A stretch of 64,000 bases of DNA from Actinomyces gaoshouyii. Lineage in GTDB: Bacteria > Actinomycetota > Actinomycetes > Actinomycetales > Actinomycetaceae. Shown here one piece after another: positions 25,622-34,661 of the stretch. A program made the translations under genes and the position numbers. Below the pieces are notes generated by a model, which was given only the letters and a program-made list of their open reading frames with translations, had not been told where the DNA came from and did not search any database. How positions within the stretch are numbered: the stretch's first letter is position 1; each line of letters begins with the position of its first letter. The DNA lies in the NCBI RefSeq assembly GCF_002072175.1, contig NZ_MVIV01000002.1:1-64000 (forward strand). Direction: 5' to 3'.

Positions 25622-25650
25622 AATATAGTGCACAATTTAATTGCACACAA
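25622..25650 (-). promoter_or_regulatory. ohr promoter with OhrR-type operator in its spacer
   Basis: Reading leftwards, TTGTGT (25645-25650) and TATATT (25622-25627) are 17 bases apart. The spacer contains CAATTTAATTG (25633-25643 on the plus strand), which matches the CAATTNAATTG core known for OhrR sites. A repressor bound here would block the -35/-10 region. For ohrR, the sequence TAGTTT at 25666 lies so close to the ATG that its transcript may be leaderless. Confidence 0.75.
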
Positions 25651-25678
25651 CTCATCTGTCTGAGGTAGTTTCAACGGC

Positions 25679-26110
25679 ATGCCCCACGATCCGCTCGCGC
25701 TCGACCGCCAGCTGTGCTTCTCGCTCTACCGCGCCAGCCGGGCCATCACCCGCGCCTACCGCCCCCTCCTGAAGGACATCGGCCTGACCTACCCCCAGTA
25801 CCTCGTCATGCTCGCGCTCTGGCAGTGCGGCGAGCCGATGGGCCTCAATGACATCGGCAGCAGGATCAGCCTTGACAGCGGGACCCTCACACCACTGCTT
25901 CGCCGCCTGGAGGAGGCCGGCCTCATCACTCGCGCCAGGGATCGCACGGATGAGCGCCGCCGCCTCATCGCCCTCACCAGCGCGGGCCGCGACCTGCGAG
26001 AGCGGGCTGCCGCCATCCCCGGAAGGATGACCGCGCTCTACTCCCAGCCCCGTGCGGACCTGGAGCGCCTGAAGTCCGCGCTCGACGACATGGCCGCGCG
26101 GCTCGCCTGA
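25679..26110 (+). CDS. ohrR: MarR-family peroxide-sensing repressor OhrR
   Basis: A 143-residue winged-helix repressor of organic-peroxide defence. The sensing cysteine is Cys13 in LDRQLCFSLYRAS, the hallmark position of OhrR. DNA-binding pieces are the helix region LNDIGSRISLDSGTLTPLLRRLEEAGLI and the wing RARDRTDERRRLIALT. It lies divergent to ohr. The ATG is almost immediately after a -10-like TAGTTT, so the mRNA may be leaderless. The absence of obvious extra C-terminal cysteines suggests the one-cysteine OhrR type, which would use a mixed disulfide with a small thiol. Confidence 0.93.
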   Translation: MPHDPLALDRQLCFSLYRASRAITRAYRPLLKDIGLTYPQYLVMLALWQCGEPMGLNDIGSRISLDSGTLTPLLRRLEEAGLITRARDRTDERRRLIALTSAGRDLRERAAAIPGRMTALYSQPRADLERLKSALDDMAARLA

Positions 26111-26156
26111 CCCCACAGCCCGATCGGGGCGGCCGCGGCGGGCAGTCGCGAGGAGG

Positions 26157-27614
26157 TCAGCGCCCCGGGCGACGGCCCCGGTGCGAGGAATGCTTCTGTC
26201 CTTGCTGCGCCTTCTGCCCGACCCCGGTGCGACGCCCGCCATGACGCGCCCCGTGGCGGGATCCGGCGAGGGAGGACCCACCGGCCCTGCGGCCGTGCGC
26301 GCCGCGGGCCGGCGCCTGGACGCCGGCGCTGGTGGGCCGGCCTCCCTTGATGGCGACGCCGTCGGGCATGTCCTCGGCGGCCACGCGCTCGGCCCGCTCG
26401 CCAACAAGTGCGGTGACGGCGTCGTCGTCGGGGCGCACGCGCTCCATCTCGGCCTTGATATGGGCCTTCTTGAGGAGCACCTGGACATCCTTGCGCTGCT
26501 CGGGCAGGACGAGGGTGACCACGGTTCCCGAGGCGCCCGCGCGGGCGGTGCGGCCCGAGCGGTGCAGGTAGGCCTTGTGCTCGGCGGGCGGATCGACATG
26601 GACGACGAGCTCGACGCCGCTGACGTCGATGCCGCGGGCGGCGATGTCCGTGGCGACCATGACGCGCACGGCCCCGGAGGTGAAGGCCCCCATGGCCCTC
26701 TCTCGGGCGCCCTGGCTCATGTTCCCCTGCAGCTCGACGGCCGGGATGCCGGCGCTCACGAGCTTGCGGGCCAGGCGGCGGGCGAGGTGCTTGGTGCGGG
26801 TGAAGAGGATCCGCTGGCCGGTGCCGGAGGCGAGGCGGGTGACGACGCCGTCCTTGGCGGTCCTGTCCGCCAGGAGCCACACCCGGTGATCCATGTCCGT
26901 CACCGGGGAGGAGGCGGGGTCGACGGCGTGCTGGAGGGGGTCGTGGAGGAACTCGCGGACGATGGCGTCGACGCCGTTGTCGAGGGTGGCGGAGAAGAGC
27001 ATCCGCTGGCCGCCGGCGGGGGTGGCGCGCAGGATGCGGCGCACGCTGGGCAGGAAGCCGAGATCGGCCATATGGTCGGCCTCATCGATGACGGTGATGC
27101 TGACCTCATCCAAGGAGCAGCGGCCCTGGGCGATGAGGTCGAGGAGCCGCCCGGGACAGGCCACGACGATGTCCACTCCCGCGCGCAGCGCCTTGACCTG
27201 GGGGTTCTGGTTGACGCCGCCGAAGATCGTGTTGACGGTCAAGTCGAGTGCCGCGGCCAGCGGCTTGATGGTCTCGGTGATCTGGAGGGCGAGTTCACGG
27301 GTGGGCGCCAGAACGAGGCCGATGGGATGGCCGGCGCGAGCGCAGTCCTCGTCGGCCAGGCGCTGGACAAGGGGCAGCGAGAAGGCGAGGGTCTTGCCGC
27401 TGCCGGTGCGCCCCCGGCCGAGGACGTCGCGGCCGGCGAGGGTGTCGGGCAGGGTCGCGGACTGGATGGGGAAGGGGGAGGCGAAGCCGCGCGCGGCGAG
27501 TTCGGCGATGAGGTCGGGGGCGACGCCGAGGTCGGCGAAAGTAGGGGCGGGAGCCTGGCGGGAGGCCGAAGCGGAGGAGGCGGGCGCGCTGGGGCGCTTG
27601 CGGGTGGCGGGCAC
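26157..27614 (-). CDS. DEAD/DEAH-box ATP-dependent RNA helicase
   Basis: Remodels RNA structures in ribosome assembly or mRNA turnover; cold-shock helicases of this type are common. Motifs occur in order: Q-motif FASPFPIQSATLPDTLAGRD, motif I GRTGSGKT, Ia PTRELALQ, motif II IDEADHMADL, motif III SATL, IV-V region ATDIAARGID and motif VI YLHRSGRTARAG. The tail after ~ residue 400 is Gly/Arg/His-rich and basic, probably RNA-binding. Start codon is uncertain: GTG 27614 gives a 485-residue protein, while GTG 27740 adds 42 Arg/Pro-rich residues of doubtful coding character. The DEAD motif is exact. Converges with ohrR across a 46-base gap. Confidence 0.9.
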   Translation of the reverse strand: MPATRKRPSAPASSASASRQAPAPTFADLGVAPDLIAELAARGFASPFPIQSATLPDTLAGRDVLGRGRTGSGKTLAFSLPLVQRLADEDCARAGHPIGLVLAPTRELALQITETIKPLAAALDLTVNTIFGGVNQNPQVKALRAGVDIVVACPGRLLDLIAQGRCSLDEVSITVIDEADHMADLGFLPSVRRILRATPAGGQRMLFSATLDNGVDAIVREFLHDPLQHAVDPASSPVTDMDHRVWLLADRTAKDGVVTRLASGTGQRILFTRTKHLARRLARKLVSAGIPAVELQGNMSQGARERAMGAFTSGAVRVMVATDIAARGIDVSGVELVVHVDPPAEHKAYLHRSGRTARAGASGTVVTLVLPEQRKDVQVLLKKAHIKAEMERVRPDDDAVTALVGERAERVAAEDMPDGVAIKGGRPTSAGVQAPARGAHGRRAGGSSLAGSRHGARHGGRRTGVGQKAQQGQKHSSHRGRRPGR

Positions 27615-27898
27615 GGGGGTCCTGTCTGGATCGGGGCGGCGCCGCGCCGGTGGGCGGGCGCAGCGCTGCGGGGTGCCGGTATCGGGGGGTCGACGGCGTC
27701 GCCGGCCCTCACGGGGCGTGGGGCGCCGGAGCCGGGGCACCAGCCTGGCCTCGGCATGCCGCCGGGCCGAGCGCCATCATCTCAGGCCCAGGGCCCGCCC
27801 CGCCATGACCCGCGCCGCTCAGCAGCCGACGAGGCCTGTGACGCCCGTCGCGCCCGCCACGCCTCGTACAGGAGCCTCAGGACGGTCATCCGTTGCTC

Positions 27899-28312
27899 TC
27901 AGGACCTCCCGGCGACGGCGAGACTGACGAGGACGAGGCCGGGGAGTTCCCCGATATCGGGCATCTGGCGCAGCATGACGATTCCCAACGCCATCGAGGT
28001 CGCCGGCATGGGGGAGGCCAGGAGGCTGAGCGTGTCAGCACTCAGGCGCCCCAGGTTGATCTGGTCGAGGGCGCAGGGGATGACCGTCGAGAGCACCGCC
28101 AGGGCCGTCCCCGCTGAGCTGTAGGCCCCAGACGCCGTCGGAGCCGCCAGGGGCGTATAGAACAGCGCGCCTGCCGCCATCCCCGCCGCGAGCGCGTCGA
28201 GCCCCGCCGCCAGGGCCAGGAGCACGCCCGCCCGATGGGCGGGATCGGAGATATCCAGGCCCGCCACGGAGATCGAGGCGTAGAAGAGGACGGTCATCGT
28301 CGCCGTGGACAC
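27899..28312 (-). pseudogene. C-terminal half of an EamA-type transporter
   Basis: The 137-codon frame resembles the second EamA domain of RhtA/RhaT-like drug-metabolite transporters: PCALDQINLGRLSADTLSLL followed by LGIVMLRQMP and a final hydrophobic helix. The first half of a normal ten-helix transporter is missing. In-frame residues GALGAAASFGVS continue upstream to the AEC gene stop at 28343 without any start codon that would restore a full domain. I read it as a 5'-truncated remnant, but a single-domain EmrE-sized protein cannot be excluded. It sits in line behind the AEC transporter gene. Confidence 0.55.
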
Positions 28313-28342
28313 GCCGAAGGAGGCCGCCGCTCCCAGCGCCCC

Positions 28343-29299
28343 TCAGCCCAGGATGGACGCCGCCAGGAGGACGACCGGCGCGAATCCGGCCGTGGTCAAG
28401 AGGACCGTGTCGCGAGCGAGGTCGGTGGCGCGCTCATAGCGCGAGGCATACATGAAGATGTTCTGCGCGGTGGGCAGGCAGGCCGTGGTGACGGGCACGA
28501 GCAGCACCTGGCCCCGCAGTCCCATGAGGCCACCGACGGCGAGAGCGAGGAGCGGCGCGACGAGCAGCTTCCAGCCCACCGCGCACCACAGCGCCGGACC
28601 AGCGGGACCGGTCACCCTCCCGAGCGGCCCCATCCGGCGCTCGCGCTGCGAGTCGGCCAGGCTCAGCCCCAGGGAGAGCATCATGAGGGGGACCGCCATG
28701 CGGCCCAGCATGCCCAGGACCTCGGCAGGGCTCCCTCCTGCGATCCCGGCCGGCTCCCAGCCGGCCAGGTTGAGGACGGTTCCCGTCACCACGCCGATGA
28801 GCAGCGGGTTTCGCAGTGGCGCGGTGGCGCGCCGCAGGGCGGTCCGGCCCGACTTGCCGGTGATGACGTCGAGGATCGCGAAGGAGCCCGGGGTCAGGAC
28901 AATGAGCTGGAGCAGCAGGATCGGGGCGATCGGTGTCACGTCGCCGACGACGAGGAGCGCCACCGGGATCCCCAGGTTCGCCGCGTTGACATAGCCCGAG
29001 GCCAGCGCCCCGATGAGGGCGTCGGCGGGGTTGCGCCCCAGTACCCACCGGTGCACTGCCCAGGCACCGGCGATCGTCAGCAGCTCGGCGATGATCGCGG
29101 CCAGCGCTCTGGCCGAGACGACGGCATCCAGGTCGGCGCCCGCCAATGTCGTCAGCATGAGGGCGGGGGTGGCGGCGAAGAAGGCCAGGCGGGTGAGCAC
29201 GCGATCGGATCGGGGCGGGAGCGCGCCAGTGCGCCCGAGGACCCACCCGATCGTGATGACAACGGCGAAGATCGCCAGTCCGCTGATGATCCTCAGCAT
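28343..29299 (-). CDS. AEC-family (auxin efflux carrier-type) transporter
   Basis: A 318-residue permease with about ten membrane segments, of the AEC family that exports or imports organic acids, malonate or amino-acid-like compounds. Supporting motifs are GYVNAANLGIPVALLVVG, where AEC proteins have an N/G-rich broken helix, and ACLPTAQNIFMYASRYE near the end, matching the second broken helix (slPpAqNvfvlA). The start MLRIISGLAIFAVV begins the first helix directly. It follows the EEP gene after 29 bases and precedes the EamA remnant by 30, so it is part of a minus-strand run with msrB. Substrate cannot be inferred. Confidence 0.85.
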   Translation of the reverse strand: MLRIISGLAIFAVVITIGWVLGRTGALPPRSDRVLTRLAFFAATPALMLTTLAGADLDAVVSARALAAIIAELLTIAGAWAVHRWVLGRNPADALIGALASGYVNAANLGIPVALLVVGDVTPIAPILLLQLIVLTPGSFAILDVITGKSGRTALRRATAPLRNPLLIGVVTGTVLNLAGWEPAGIAGGSPAEVLGMLGRMAVPLMMLSLGLSLADSQRERRMGPLGRVTGPAGPALWCAVGWKLLVAPLLALAVGGLMGLRGQVLLVPVTTACLPTAQNIFMYASRYERATDLARDTVLLTTAGFAPVVLLAASILG

Positions 29300-29328
29300 C
29301 GTCTCATCACGGTCTCAGCACGGCGCGC

Positions 29329-30297
29329 TCACGGGACCGGCTCGAGGTCGGCCCAGGCGCCCACATGATCGGAGACGACGAAGGCGCGGGTCCCCCACGC
29401 GACCGCGCGCAGGAGGGGCGCACTCGGGGCCTGTGAGGATGCCTGCGCGTCCATGCCCGGCATCCCGTCGGCGCTCATGGGCCAGGGATCGGTGAGGAGG
29501 TGGTCGGTGCGCTCGCGCGGCGCCCAGGCGGGGAAGGTCGGTCCCTCTCCCAGGGGGCGGGCCACCCCGGTGGCGGCGACGCCGCCCGGCCCCATGTTGA
29601 GATCTCCGGCCAGCAGTCGCGGCCCGGGCAGGGTGGTCAGAGTCGCCCAGGCGGCGGCGAGCTGCCGGGCGGCCATGCCGGTGCGCGTGGCCAGATGCGT
29701 GGAGGCCAGGGTGATCGAGTCGAACCCGCCATCCCCGGGGATATCGATCCGGGCGGCGAGCATGGTGCGGGCGGTGGAGGTCTCGAGGTGGTAGGAGCGG
29801 GGGCTCCAGGCGCGCTCGCCCCGTCGGCTGAGGGTGGCCGGGCCCCTGCCGAGGCGGCGCACGTGCCAGGAGCGCACGGGCAGGCGGGACAGGATCGCGT
29901 TGCCGAATCCGGCGGGCCCGCGGCCCCTGATCAGATGGACGGGGGCGAGGACATCGTCCCAGGCGCGCTCCAGGGACGAGCGCAGCGGGCGGCGCCGCAT
30001 GCCGACCACGGGCCCGGCCCAGGCGGCGGCGAAGCGGTGGTGCTCCCAACCGAGAAGGTGGGCGAGCTCTCCGGCCTGGTCGATACCGCCGGAGCGCCTC
30101 TGGCGCATGTCGACCTCCTGGAGGGCGACGATGTCGGGGGCGAGCGCGGCGATCTGGCCGGCAAGCGCCTCCAGCACGGTCCGTGCGGCGGCGGGGTCGG
30201 TGATATCGGCGCCCGCCAATGGGGCGGTGCCGCTGTCGTGCTCGGCCCCGGCGCCGGGCAGGCAGTGCTGGAGGTTGAGGCTGAGCACCCGGATCAC
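29329..30297 (-). CDS. Endonuclease/exonuclease/phosphatase-family hydrolase
   Basis: A 322-residue metal-dependent hydrolase of the EEP superfamily. It shows RVLSLNLQHC at the start, metal-binding LQEVDMRQ, IASTHLATR-like ASTHLATRTG with its catalytic histidine, LAGDLNMGPG with the D-x-N pair, and the terminal SDHVGAW. These are the complete catalytic set. Members act on nucleic acids, phospholipids or inositol phosphates; nothing here picks one. No signal peptide is seen, so it is probably cytoplasmic. The start is GTG 30297, 11 bases after the msrB stop, indicating co-transcription. Confidence 0.9.
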   Translation of the reverse strand: MIRVLSLNLQHCLPGAGAEHDSGTAPLAGADITDPAAARTVLEALAGQIAALAPDIVALQEVDMRQRRSGGIDQAGELAHLLGWEHHRFAAAWAGPVVGMRRRPLRSSLERAWDDVLAPVHLIRGRGPAGFGNAILSRLPVRSWHVRRLGRGPATLSRRGERAWSPRSYHLETSTARTMLAARIDIPGDGGFDSITLASTHLATRTGMAARQLAAAWATLTTLPGPRLLAGDLNMGPGGVAATGVARPLGEGPTFPAWAPRERTDHLLTDPWPMSADGMPGMDAQASSQAPSAPLLRAVAWGTRAFVVSDHVGAWADLEPVP

Positions 30298-30308
30298 GAG
30301 GACCGACT

Positions 30309-30881
30309 CTATGCCCGCCCGACGCGTCGAAGCCAGTGGCGCCGTCCTGCGTCCCCGTCCGCAGCGGCCTCGGACTCGCCGTCATCGCCATCGGAGGAAC
30401 CACCGTCGGCCTCGAAGGTGAGGCTCACGGAGTTCATGCAGTAGCGCTGGCCGGTGGGCGTGTGAGGGGCGTCGTCGAAGACGTGGCCGAGGTGGGAATC
30501 GCAGGCGGCGCAGCGAACCTCGGTGCGAACCATGCCGTGGGAGGTGTCGCGCAGGAGGGTGACCGCCTGGGAGTCGGCGGGGTCGTAGAAGGAGGGCCAG
30601 CCGCATCCGGACTCGAACTTGGTGGTCGAGCGGAAGAGCTCTGCCCCGCAGCCCCGGCACCGGTAGATGCCGACGCGCTTCTCATCCAGGAGGGCGCCGG
30701 TGAAGGCCCGCTCGGTGCCGGCCTCGCGCAGCACGTGGTACTCCATGGGGTCCAGGAGGGCGCGCCACTGGGCGTCGGTGCGGGCGATGGCCGCCGGGTC
30801 CAGGCGGGGGATGTCGGTTCCGGCCTCCTCGGCAGGAGTGCGGTCTGGTGCTGGCGTGGTCGGATTGCTCGTGGTGCTCAC
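30309..30881 (-). CDS. msrB: Peptide-methionine (R)-S-oxide reductase MsrB
   Basis: Repairs oxidised methionine (R-sulfoxide) in proteins. The 190-residue protein has the catalytic Cys148 in RYCMNSVSL, resolving Cys93 in [10 protein letters not shown], and the zinc-binding pairs CRGC (75, 78) and CAAC (124, 127). Residues ~1-35 are an added Thr/Pro-rich stretch and ~165-190 an acidic/basic tail, so the core is normal size. GTG 30881 is the start: upstream in-frame sequence has no better start. First gene in the msrB-EEP-AEC-EamA run. Confidence 0.95.
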   Translation of the reverse strand: MSTTSNPTTPAPDRTPAEEAGTDIPRLDPAAIARTDAQWRALLDPMEYHVLREAGTERAFTGALLDEKRVGIYRCRGCGAELFRSTTKFESGCGWPSFYDPADSQAVTLLRDTSHGMVRTEVRCAACDSHLGHVFDDAPHTPTGQRYCMNSVSLTFEADGGSSDGDDGESEAAADGDAGRRHWLRRVGRA

Positions 30882-30933
30882 GGGCCCATGGTTGCCCGCC
30901 CGCGCCGATAGCGCGAGCCCGACGGCGCTGTTT

Positions 30934-32232
30934 TCACGATCCGGGAACCGCGCCATCCGCGGAGGCCGTCGGCTCCGAATCATCCGATCCGCCGTCGTCC
31001 TGGCCCGGGCCCTCGACACCGGGCCCCTCCAGGTCGGCGACGGCGGACGCGCCCTGGGCCGTCTCGATGCGGATACGGGTGCGCGGCAGGGCCTCAGGGG
31101 CCTCGCGCTGCAACCAGACGAGGATCTCCTCACGCACATGGGCGCGCAGATTGGCGACGTCGGTGGGGTTGCGCCCGGAGACGGCGATGCGCAGCATGAC
31201 CGTCGCGGTGGAGGTGTCGAGGACGGAGAGGGAGGCCAGGCGCCCGTCCCACAGCGGTGTCCCGGCGACGACATGCGCGAGCTGGGCCCGGATCGCCTCG
31301 ATGGGCGCGCGCCAGTCGAGAGCGAGGTCCACCGAGCCCGTGTACTGGGCGGAGCGGCGCGACCAGTTCTCGAAGGGGTTCTGGGTGAAGTGCGTGGAGG
31401 GGAGGATGAGGCGGCGGTCGTCCCAGGTCCGCATGACCACGTAGGTCAGCGTGATCTCCTCGATGACGCCCTGTTGATCCTTCTGGACGACGACGGTGTC
31501 CCCCACCCTCATGGCATCGGTGCTGGCCAACTGGATGCCGGCGAAGACATTGCTGAGGGCGGACTGGGCGGCGAGACCCATGACCACCGAGAGGATGCCC
31601 GCGGAGGCCAGGAGGGATCCCATGGCGACCCGGGCGGCGGGGAAGGTCATGATGACGCCGACCAGCCCGCAGATGATGATGATGGCCTTGGCGACGCGCC
31701 GCAGGATCTGGGCCTGGGTCGTCACCCGGTTGGTGCGCCCGGGCTCGCCGCGGGCGCGCACCCCCTCGACGACGAGCGCCTCGACGGCCTTGGTCAGGGA
31801 GACGACGAGGAGGGTCGACGCCGCGATGACGCCGATGAACAGGATGTGGAGGGCATCGCCGGTCCACGCGGGCGCATCACCGTCCCCGGCGGCGAACCGG
31901 CAGCCGAAGTAGCCGCCCAGGGCGCTCCCCAGGATGACCAGCGGCGTGCGGCAGTGCTTGACGAAATGCGTGTAGTAGCTGCGGCGCCGCGCCATGATGC
32001 GCAGGGCGAAGACGATGGCGACGGCGGTGAGCGCTCCCACCAGAGCGAACAGCAGGCCGGCCCCGGCGAGGGCCGCCACATTGAAGGTGGTCTCGACGGC
32101 GGCCTCGACGGTCCCGGGGGTGGCGGTGGCGCTCGGGGTGGGTGCGGCCGAGGGGTCGAGAGGGGCCGAGGGGATGGGGGTGGCCGACGGACTGGGGACA
32201 GGGGTTGGGGAGGGAACCGGCGGCGTAGTCAT
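30934..32232 (-). CDS. MscS-family mechanosensitive ion channel
   Basis: Opens on membrane tension to release solutes during hypo-osmotic shock. The 432-residue protein has a ~45-residue Pro/Ser-rich start, then four predicted membrane segments. The pore-lining helix region is [30 protein letters not shown], the classic MscS gly/ala-rich helix followed by the beta-domain with [20 protein letters not shown]. The final ~45 residues are acidic. It has one extra membrane segment pair relative to E. coli MscS. Divergent on one side from the zincin via the tRNA cluster; downstream is msrB, 52 bases away. Confidence 0.9.
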   Translation of the reverse strand: MTTPPVPSPTPVPSPSATPIPSAPLDPSAAPTPSATATPGTVEAAVETTFNVAALAGAGLLFALVGALTAVAIVFALRIMARRRSYYTHFVKHCRTPLVILGSALGGYFGCRFAAGDGDAPAWTGDALHILFIGVIAASTLLVVSLTKAVEALVVEGVRARGEPGRTNRVTTQAQILRRVAKAIIIICGLVGVIMTFPAARVAMGSLLASAGILSVVMGLAAQSALSNVFAGIQLASTDAMRVGDTVVVQKDQQGVIEEITLTYVVMRTWDDRRLILPSTHFTQNPFENWSRRSAQYTGSVDLALDWRAPIEAIRAQLAHVVAGTPLWDGRLASLSVLDTSTATVMLRIAVSGRNPTDVANLRAHVREEILVWLQREAPEALPRTRIRIETAQGASAVADLEGPGVEGPGQDDGGSDDSEPTASADGAVPGS

Positions 32233-32369
32233 GAGTACAGCGTACTGAGGAGGATCGGGGTCGCCTCATGAGAGGATCGATGGAGGATGGCCGATGGGCC
32301 CTCCGGCGTCGCACCGACTGCCGCCACCGCCCGTGGCACGGGCTCGCGAATGCATGAGAATGCGCGAAA

Positions 32370-32396
32370 CCCCTGGAGCCTTGTGAGTTCCAGGGG
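32370..32396 (-). terminator. Hairpin downstream of the tRNA operon
   Basis: Arms CCCCTGGA (32370-32377) and TCCAGGGG (32389-32396) pair perfectly. Reading leftwards a short T-run (GTTTC) follows the stem. It begins 10 bases after the 3' end of tRNA-Phe. Confidence 0.65.
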
Positions 32397-32405
32397 CTGT
32401 CGCCG

Positions 32406-32478
32406 TGGCTCCGACCGGCGTCGATCCGGTGACCTTTCGATTTTCAGTCGAACGCTCTACCAACTGAGCTACAGAGCC
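32406..32478 (-). tRNA. tRNA-Phe (anticodon GAA)
   Basis: A minus-strand cloverleaf: acceptor GGCTCTG with CGGAGCC, D-arm GCTC/GAGC, anticodon loop CTGAAAA giving GAA, and the T-arm with TTCGA-like loop (ATCGACG). The discriminator is A. No CCA is encoded. Last of the three-tRNA unit, followed by the hairpin at 32370-32396. Confidence 0.95.
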
Positions 32479-32527
32479 GTCGGGATGCGATCGGCCCGAT
32501 CATCATCTGATCGGGCCGACCCTTCCG

Positions 32528-32601
32528 CGACCTCGACGGGACTTGAACCCGCGACCTCCGCCGTGACAGGGCGGCGCGCTAACCAACTGCGCCACGAGGC
32601 C
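32528..32601 (-). tRNA. tRNA-Asp (anticodon GTC)
   Basis: A minus-strand cloverleaf: acceptor GGCCTCG with CGAGGTC (one G-T pair), D-stem GCGC/GCGC, anticodon loop CTGTCAC giving GTC, and T-arm GCGGG-TTCAAGT-CCCGT. The discriminator is G, as usual for Asp tRNAs. Middle member of the Glu-Asp-Phe cluster, 49 bases upstream of tRNA-Phe. Confidence 0.95.
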
Positions 32602-32653
32602 TCGTGCGGCACGAAGCCGGACTCTATTCGAGTTCTTCCACTCGCACGAGCCG

Positions 32654-32726
32654 TACCCCCAACGGGATTCGAACCCGTGCTACCGCCGTGAAAGGGCGGG
32701 GTCCTAGGCCGCTAGACGATGGGGGC
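32654..32726 (-). tRNA. tRNA-Glu (anticodon TTC)
   Basis: A minus-strand cloverleaf: acceptor GCCCCCA with TGGGGGT, D-arm containing TCTAGCGGCCTAGGA, anticodon loop CTTTCAC giving TTC, and T-arm ACGGG-TTCGAAT-CCCGT. Discriminator A. First gene of the three-tRNA transcription unit; about 41 bases separate it from the predicted -10 box. Confidence 0.95.
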
Positions 32727-32766
32727 CCAGATGCCCTTGGCGTCGCCGCGCCTCGAACCAGGTAGA

Positions 32767-32796
32767 ACCTTAGGCGGCGCCGATGAGCTCGCGCAA
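32767..32796 (-). promoter_or_regulatory. Predicted promoter of the tRNA operon
   Basis: On the minus strand TTGCGC (32791-32796) and TAAGGT (32767-32772) are separated by 18 bases. The arrangement fits a sigma-70-type promoter for the Glu-Asp-Phe tRNAs. It lies 40-70 bases upstream of tRNA-Glu. Confidence 0.5.
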
Positions 32797-32846
32797 ATCG
32801 GCTGAGCGTGAGTCGCCTCACCACGGCGGAATAGCGACATGACACC

Positions 32847-33245
32847 ATGGGCGCCATGGCACCAGCCCACCTGACCGCCGAGGAGTTCGAGGACGCCGTC
32901 GACGCCGGACTCGGCCTCATCCCCGACGCCCTCCTCGACCAGATCGACAACGCCGCCATCATCATCGAGGCCGAACCCGACGCCGAGCTCCTCACGCACG
33001 AGGACTACGATGACGACGGCCTGCCCACGCTCCTGGGCTACTACGACGGCGTCCCCCTGACCGAGCGCGACGAGGGCTGGTCCGGGGCCCTGCCGGACCG
33101 CATCCTCATCTTCTCCGGCCCCCTGGAGCGCTGGTGCAACAGCCGCGAGGAGCTGGTCGAGGAAATCGCCGTGACCGTCATCCACGAGATCGCCCACCAT
33201 TTCGGCATCTCCGACGAGCGCCTCCACGAGCTCGGCTGGCAGTGA
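32847..33245 (+). CDS. Zincin-type metallopeptidase family protein
   Basis: A 132-residue protein of the short zinc-metallopeptidase family (Zincin_1, DUF1025-like). The zinc motif is HEIAHHFGISDERLHELGW, an HExxH with a third ligand aspartate or glutamate further on, near the C-terminus. The rest is acidic (for example DAELLTHEDYDDDG). No signal peptide is seen, so it acts in the cytoplasm; natural substrates of the family are unknown. ATG 32847 is used; the ATG three codons later (32856) is equally plausible, and neither has a clear ribosome-binding site. It diverges from the tRNA cluster. Confidence 0.88.
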   Translation: MGAMAPAHLTAEEFEDAVDAGLGLIPDALLDQIDNAAIIIEAEPDAELLTHEDYDDDGLPTLLGYYDGVPLTERDEGWSGALPDRILIFSGPLERWCNSREELVEEIAVTVIHEIAHHFGISDERLHELGWQ

Positions 33246-33305
33246 GCCCCGCCGCTCGCTGTCGCCCACTGCCCCATCCCGACGCCATCCTCTAGGGTCC
33301 TGGGC

Positions 33306-34589
33306 ATGACGTCCCTCGACCCGCGCCCCGCCCCCGCGGCACGTACCTGCTCAGCGGGATGGAAGCGCGTGGGCCGACGCCCCATGCTCTTGGCCGCCCT
33401 GCTCGGAACAGCGGGCCTGGCCGCCTGCGGCGAGGGCCCCTCGGACCCCGCGACGGCAGCGCCCGAGCACAGCCCGTCAGACGCTCCCTCCCCCGCCGAG
33501 ACGACGTCGCCCGCCCAGGAGCCGGCCGCCGCGCCGTCGGGGACGACAACCCCCGACGACCCGCTCGCGGGCTGGTCCCTGGAGGAGAAGGTCGGCCAGC
33601 TCCTCATGGTGGGCGTGAACGCCACCACCCCCTCGCAGGCCGCCAAGGACGCCGTGACCGCCCACCATGCGGGCAATATCTTCCTGTCCGGCCGCTCGTC
33701 CGCCTCAGCGACCGAGATCGGTCGGACCGTCTCAGTGTTCACCGGGCTCACCGAGTCCTCCACCCACGGCGCCGCTATGCTCGTGGCCACCGACCAGGAG
33801 GGAGGGGATGTTCAGGTCCTGTCCGGGCCCGGGTTCTCCTCCATCCCATCGGGCGCCGAGCAGGCGGGGCAGTCGCGCGAGCAACTGGTCGCCTCCGCCA
33901 CGGCCTGGGGCCAGGAGCTCGCGAGCGCCGGGGTCACGATGAACCTGGCGCCGGTCGCCGACCTCGTCGACATCGCCGCCCCCACCTCCAACGCCCCCAT
34001 CGGCCAGTGGCACCGCGAGTACGGCCACGACGCCGCCACGGTGAGTTCCCAGGCGAGGGCCTTCGCCGAGGGGATGCGCGCCGCCGGCGTCATCCCCACC
34101 TTCAAGCACTTCCCCGGACTGGGCCGGGTCAAGGAGAACACGGACACCGCCTCCGGTGTCACCGACTCGGTGACTACGCGCAGCGGGGACCCCGCCGTCG
34201 CGATCTTCAGGGACGCGATCGCGGGCGGCGCCGAGGTCATCATGGTCTCCTCCGCCTACTATTCGCAGATCGACGCCGGCGCGCCCGCCATCTTCTCCTC
34301 CACGATCGTCACGGACATGCTGCGCACCGAGATGGGCTTCACCGGCGTCATCATCACCGATGACGTCTCGGCCGCCGTCCAGGTGCAGGGCTGGGGAGCG
34401 GGCGAGCGCGCGCTGAAAGCCGTGAGCGCGGGCTGCGACCTCGTCCTGGCCTCGGCCGATGCCTCGGTGGCGGCCGCCATGGCGACAGCGCTCGTCTCGG
34501 CAGCGCAGTCCGATCCGGCATTGGCGGCGCGGATCGACGAGTCGGCCCGGCGGATCCTGGCACTCAAGAGCGCCAAGCAGGGCGGATGA
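33306..34589 (+). CDS. Glycoside hydrolase family 3 lipoprotein (NagZ-like)
   Basis: A secreted, lipid-anchored glycosidase, probably acting on N-acetylglucosamine-containing cell-wall or host glycans. The 427-residue protein has a signal peptide with a lipobox GLAAC (Cys41), then a Ser/Pro/Thr-rich linker to about residue 90. The GH3 core shows LEEKVGQLLMVG, LVATDQEGGDVQVL, the K-H-F-P-G segment TFKHFPGLGRVKENTDT, and the nucleophile region GVIITDDVSAAV, where Asp352 is the likely nucleophile. It ends with SARRILALKSAK. NagZ-type GH3 enzymes use a His on a mobile loop as acid/base; KHFPGLG holds the expected first histidine. Preceded by a 60-base gap; independent expression is plausible. Confidence 0.9.
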   Translation: MTSLDPRPAPAARTCSAGWKRVGRRPMLLAALLGTAGLAACGEGPSDPATAAPEHSPSDAPSPAETTSPAQEPAAAPSGTTTPDDPLAGWSLEEKVGQLLMVGVNATTPSQAAKDAVTAHHAGNIFLSGRSSASATEIGRTVSVFTGLTESSTHGAAMLVATDQEGGDVQVLSGPGFSSIPSGAEQAGQSREQLVASATAWGQELASAGVTMNLAPVADLVDIAAPTSNAPIGQWHREYGHDAATVSSQARAFAEGMRAAGVIPTFKHFPGLGRVKENTDTASGVTDSVTTRSGDPAVAIFRDAIAGGAEVIMVSSAYYSQIDAGAPAIFSSTIVTDMLRTEMGFTGVIITDDVSAAVQVQGWGAGERALKAVSAGCDLVLASADASVAAAMATALVSAAQSDPALAARIDESARRILALKSAKQGG

Positions 34590-34661
34590 CCAGGAGCCAC
34601 TATCTCGCTCTCAGGGGAGGGCGGGTCATGGGGACGGGGTGACAGCTAGGCTCGGAGGATC

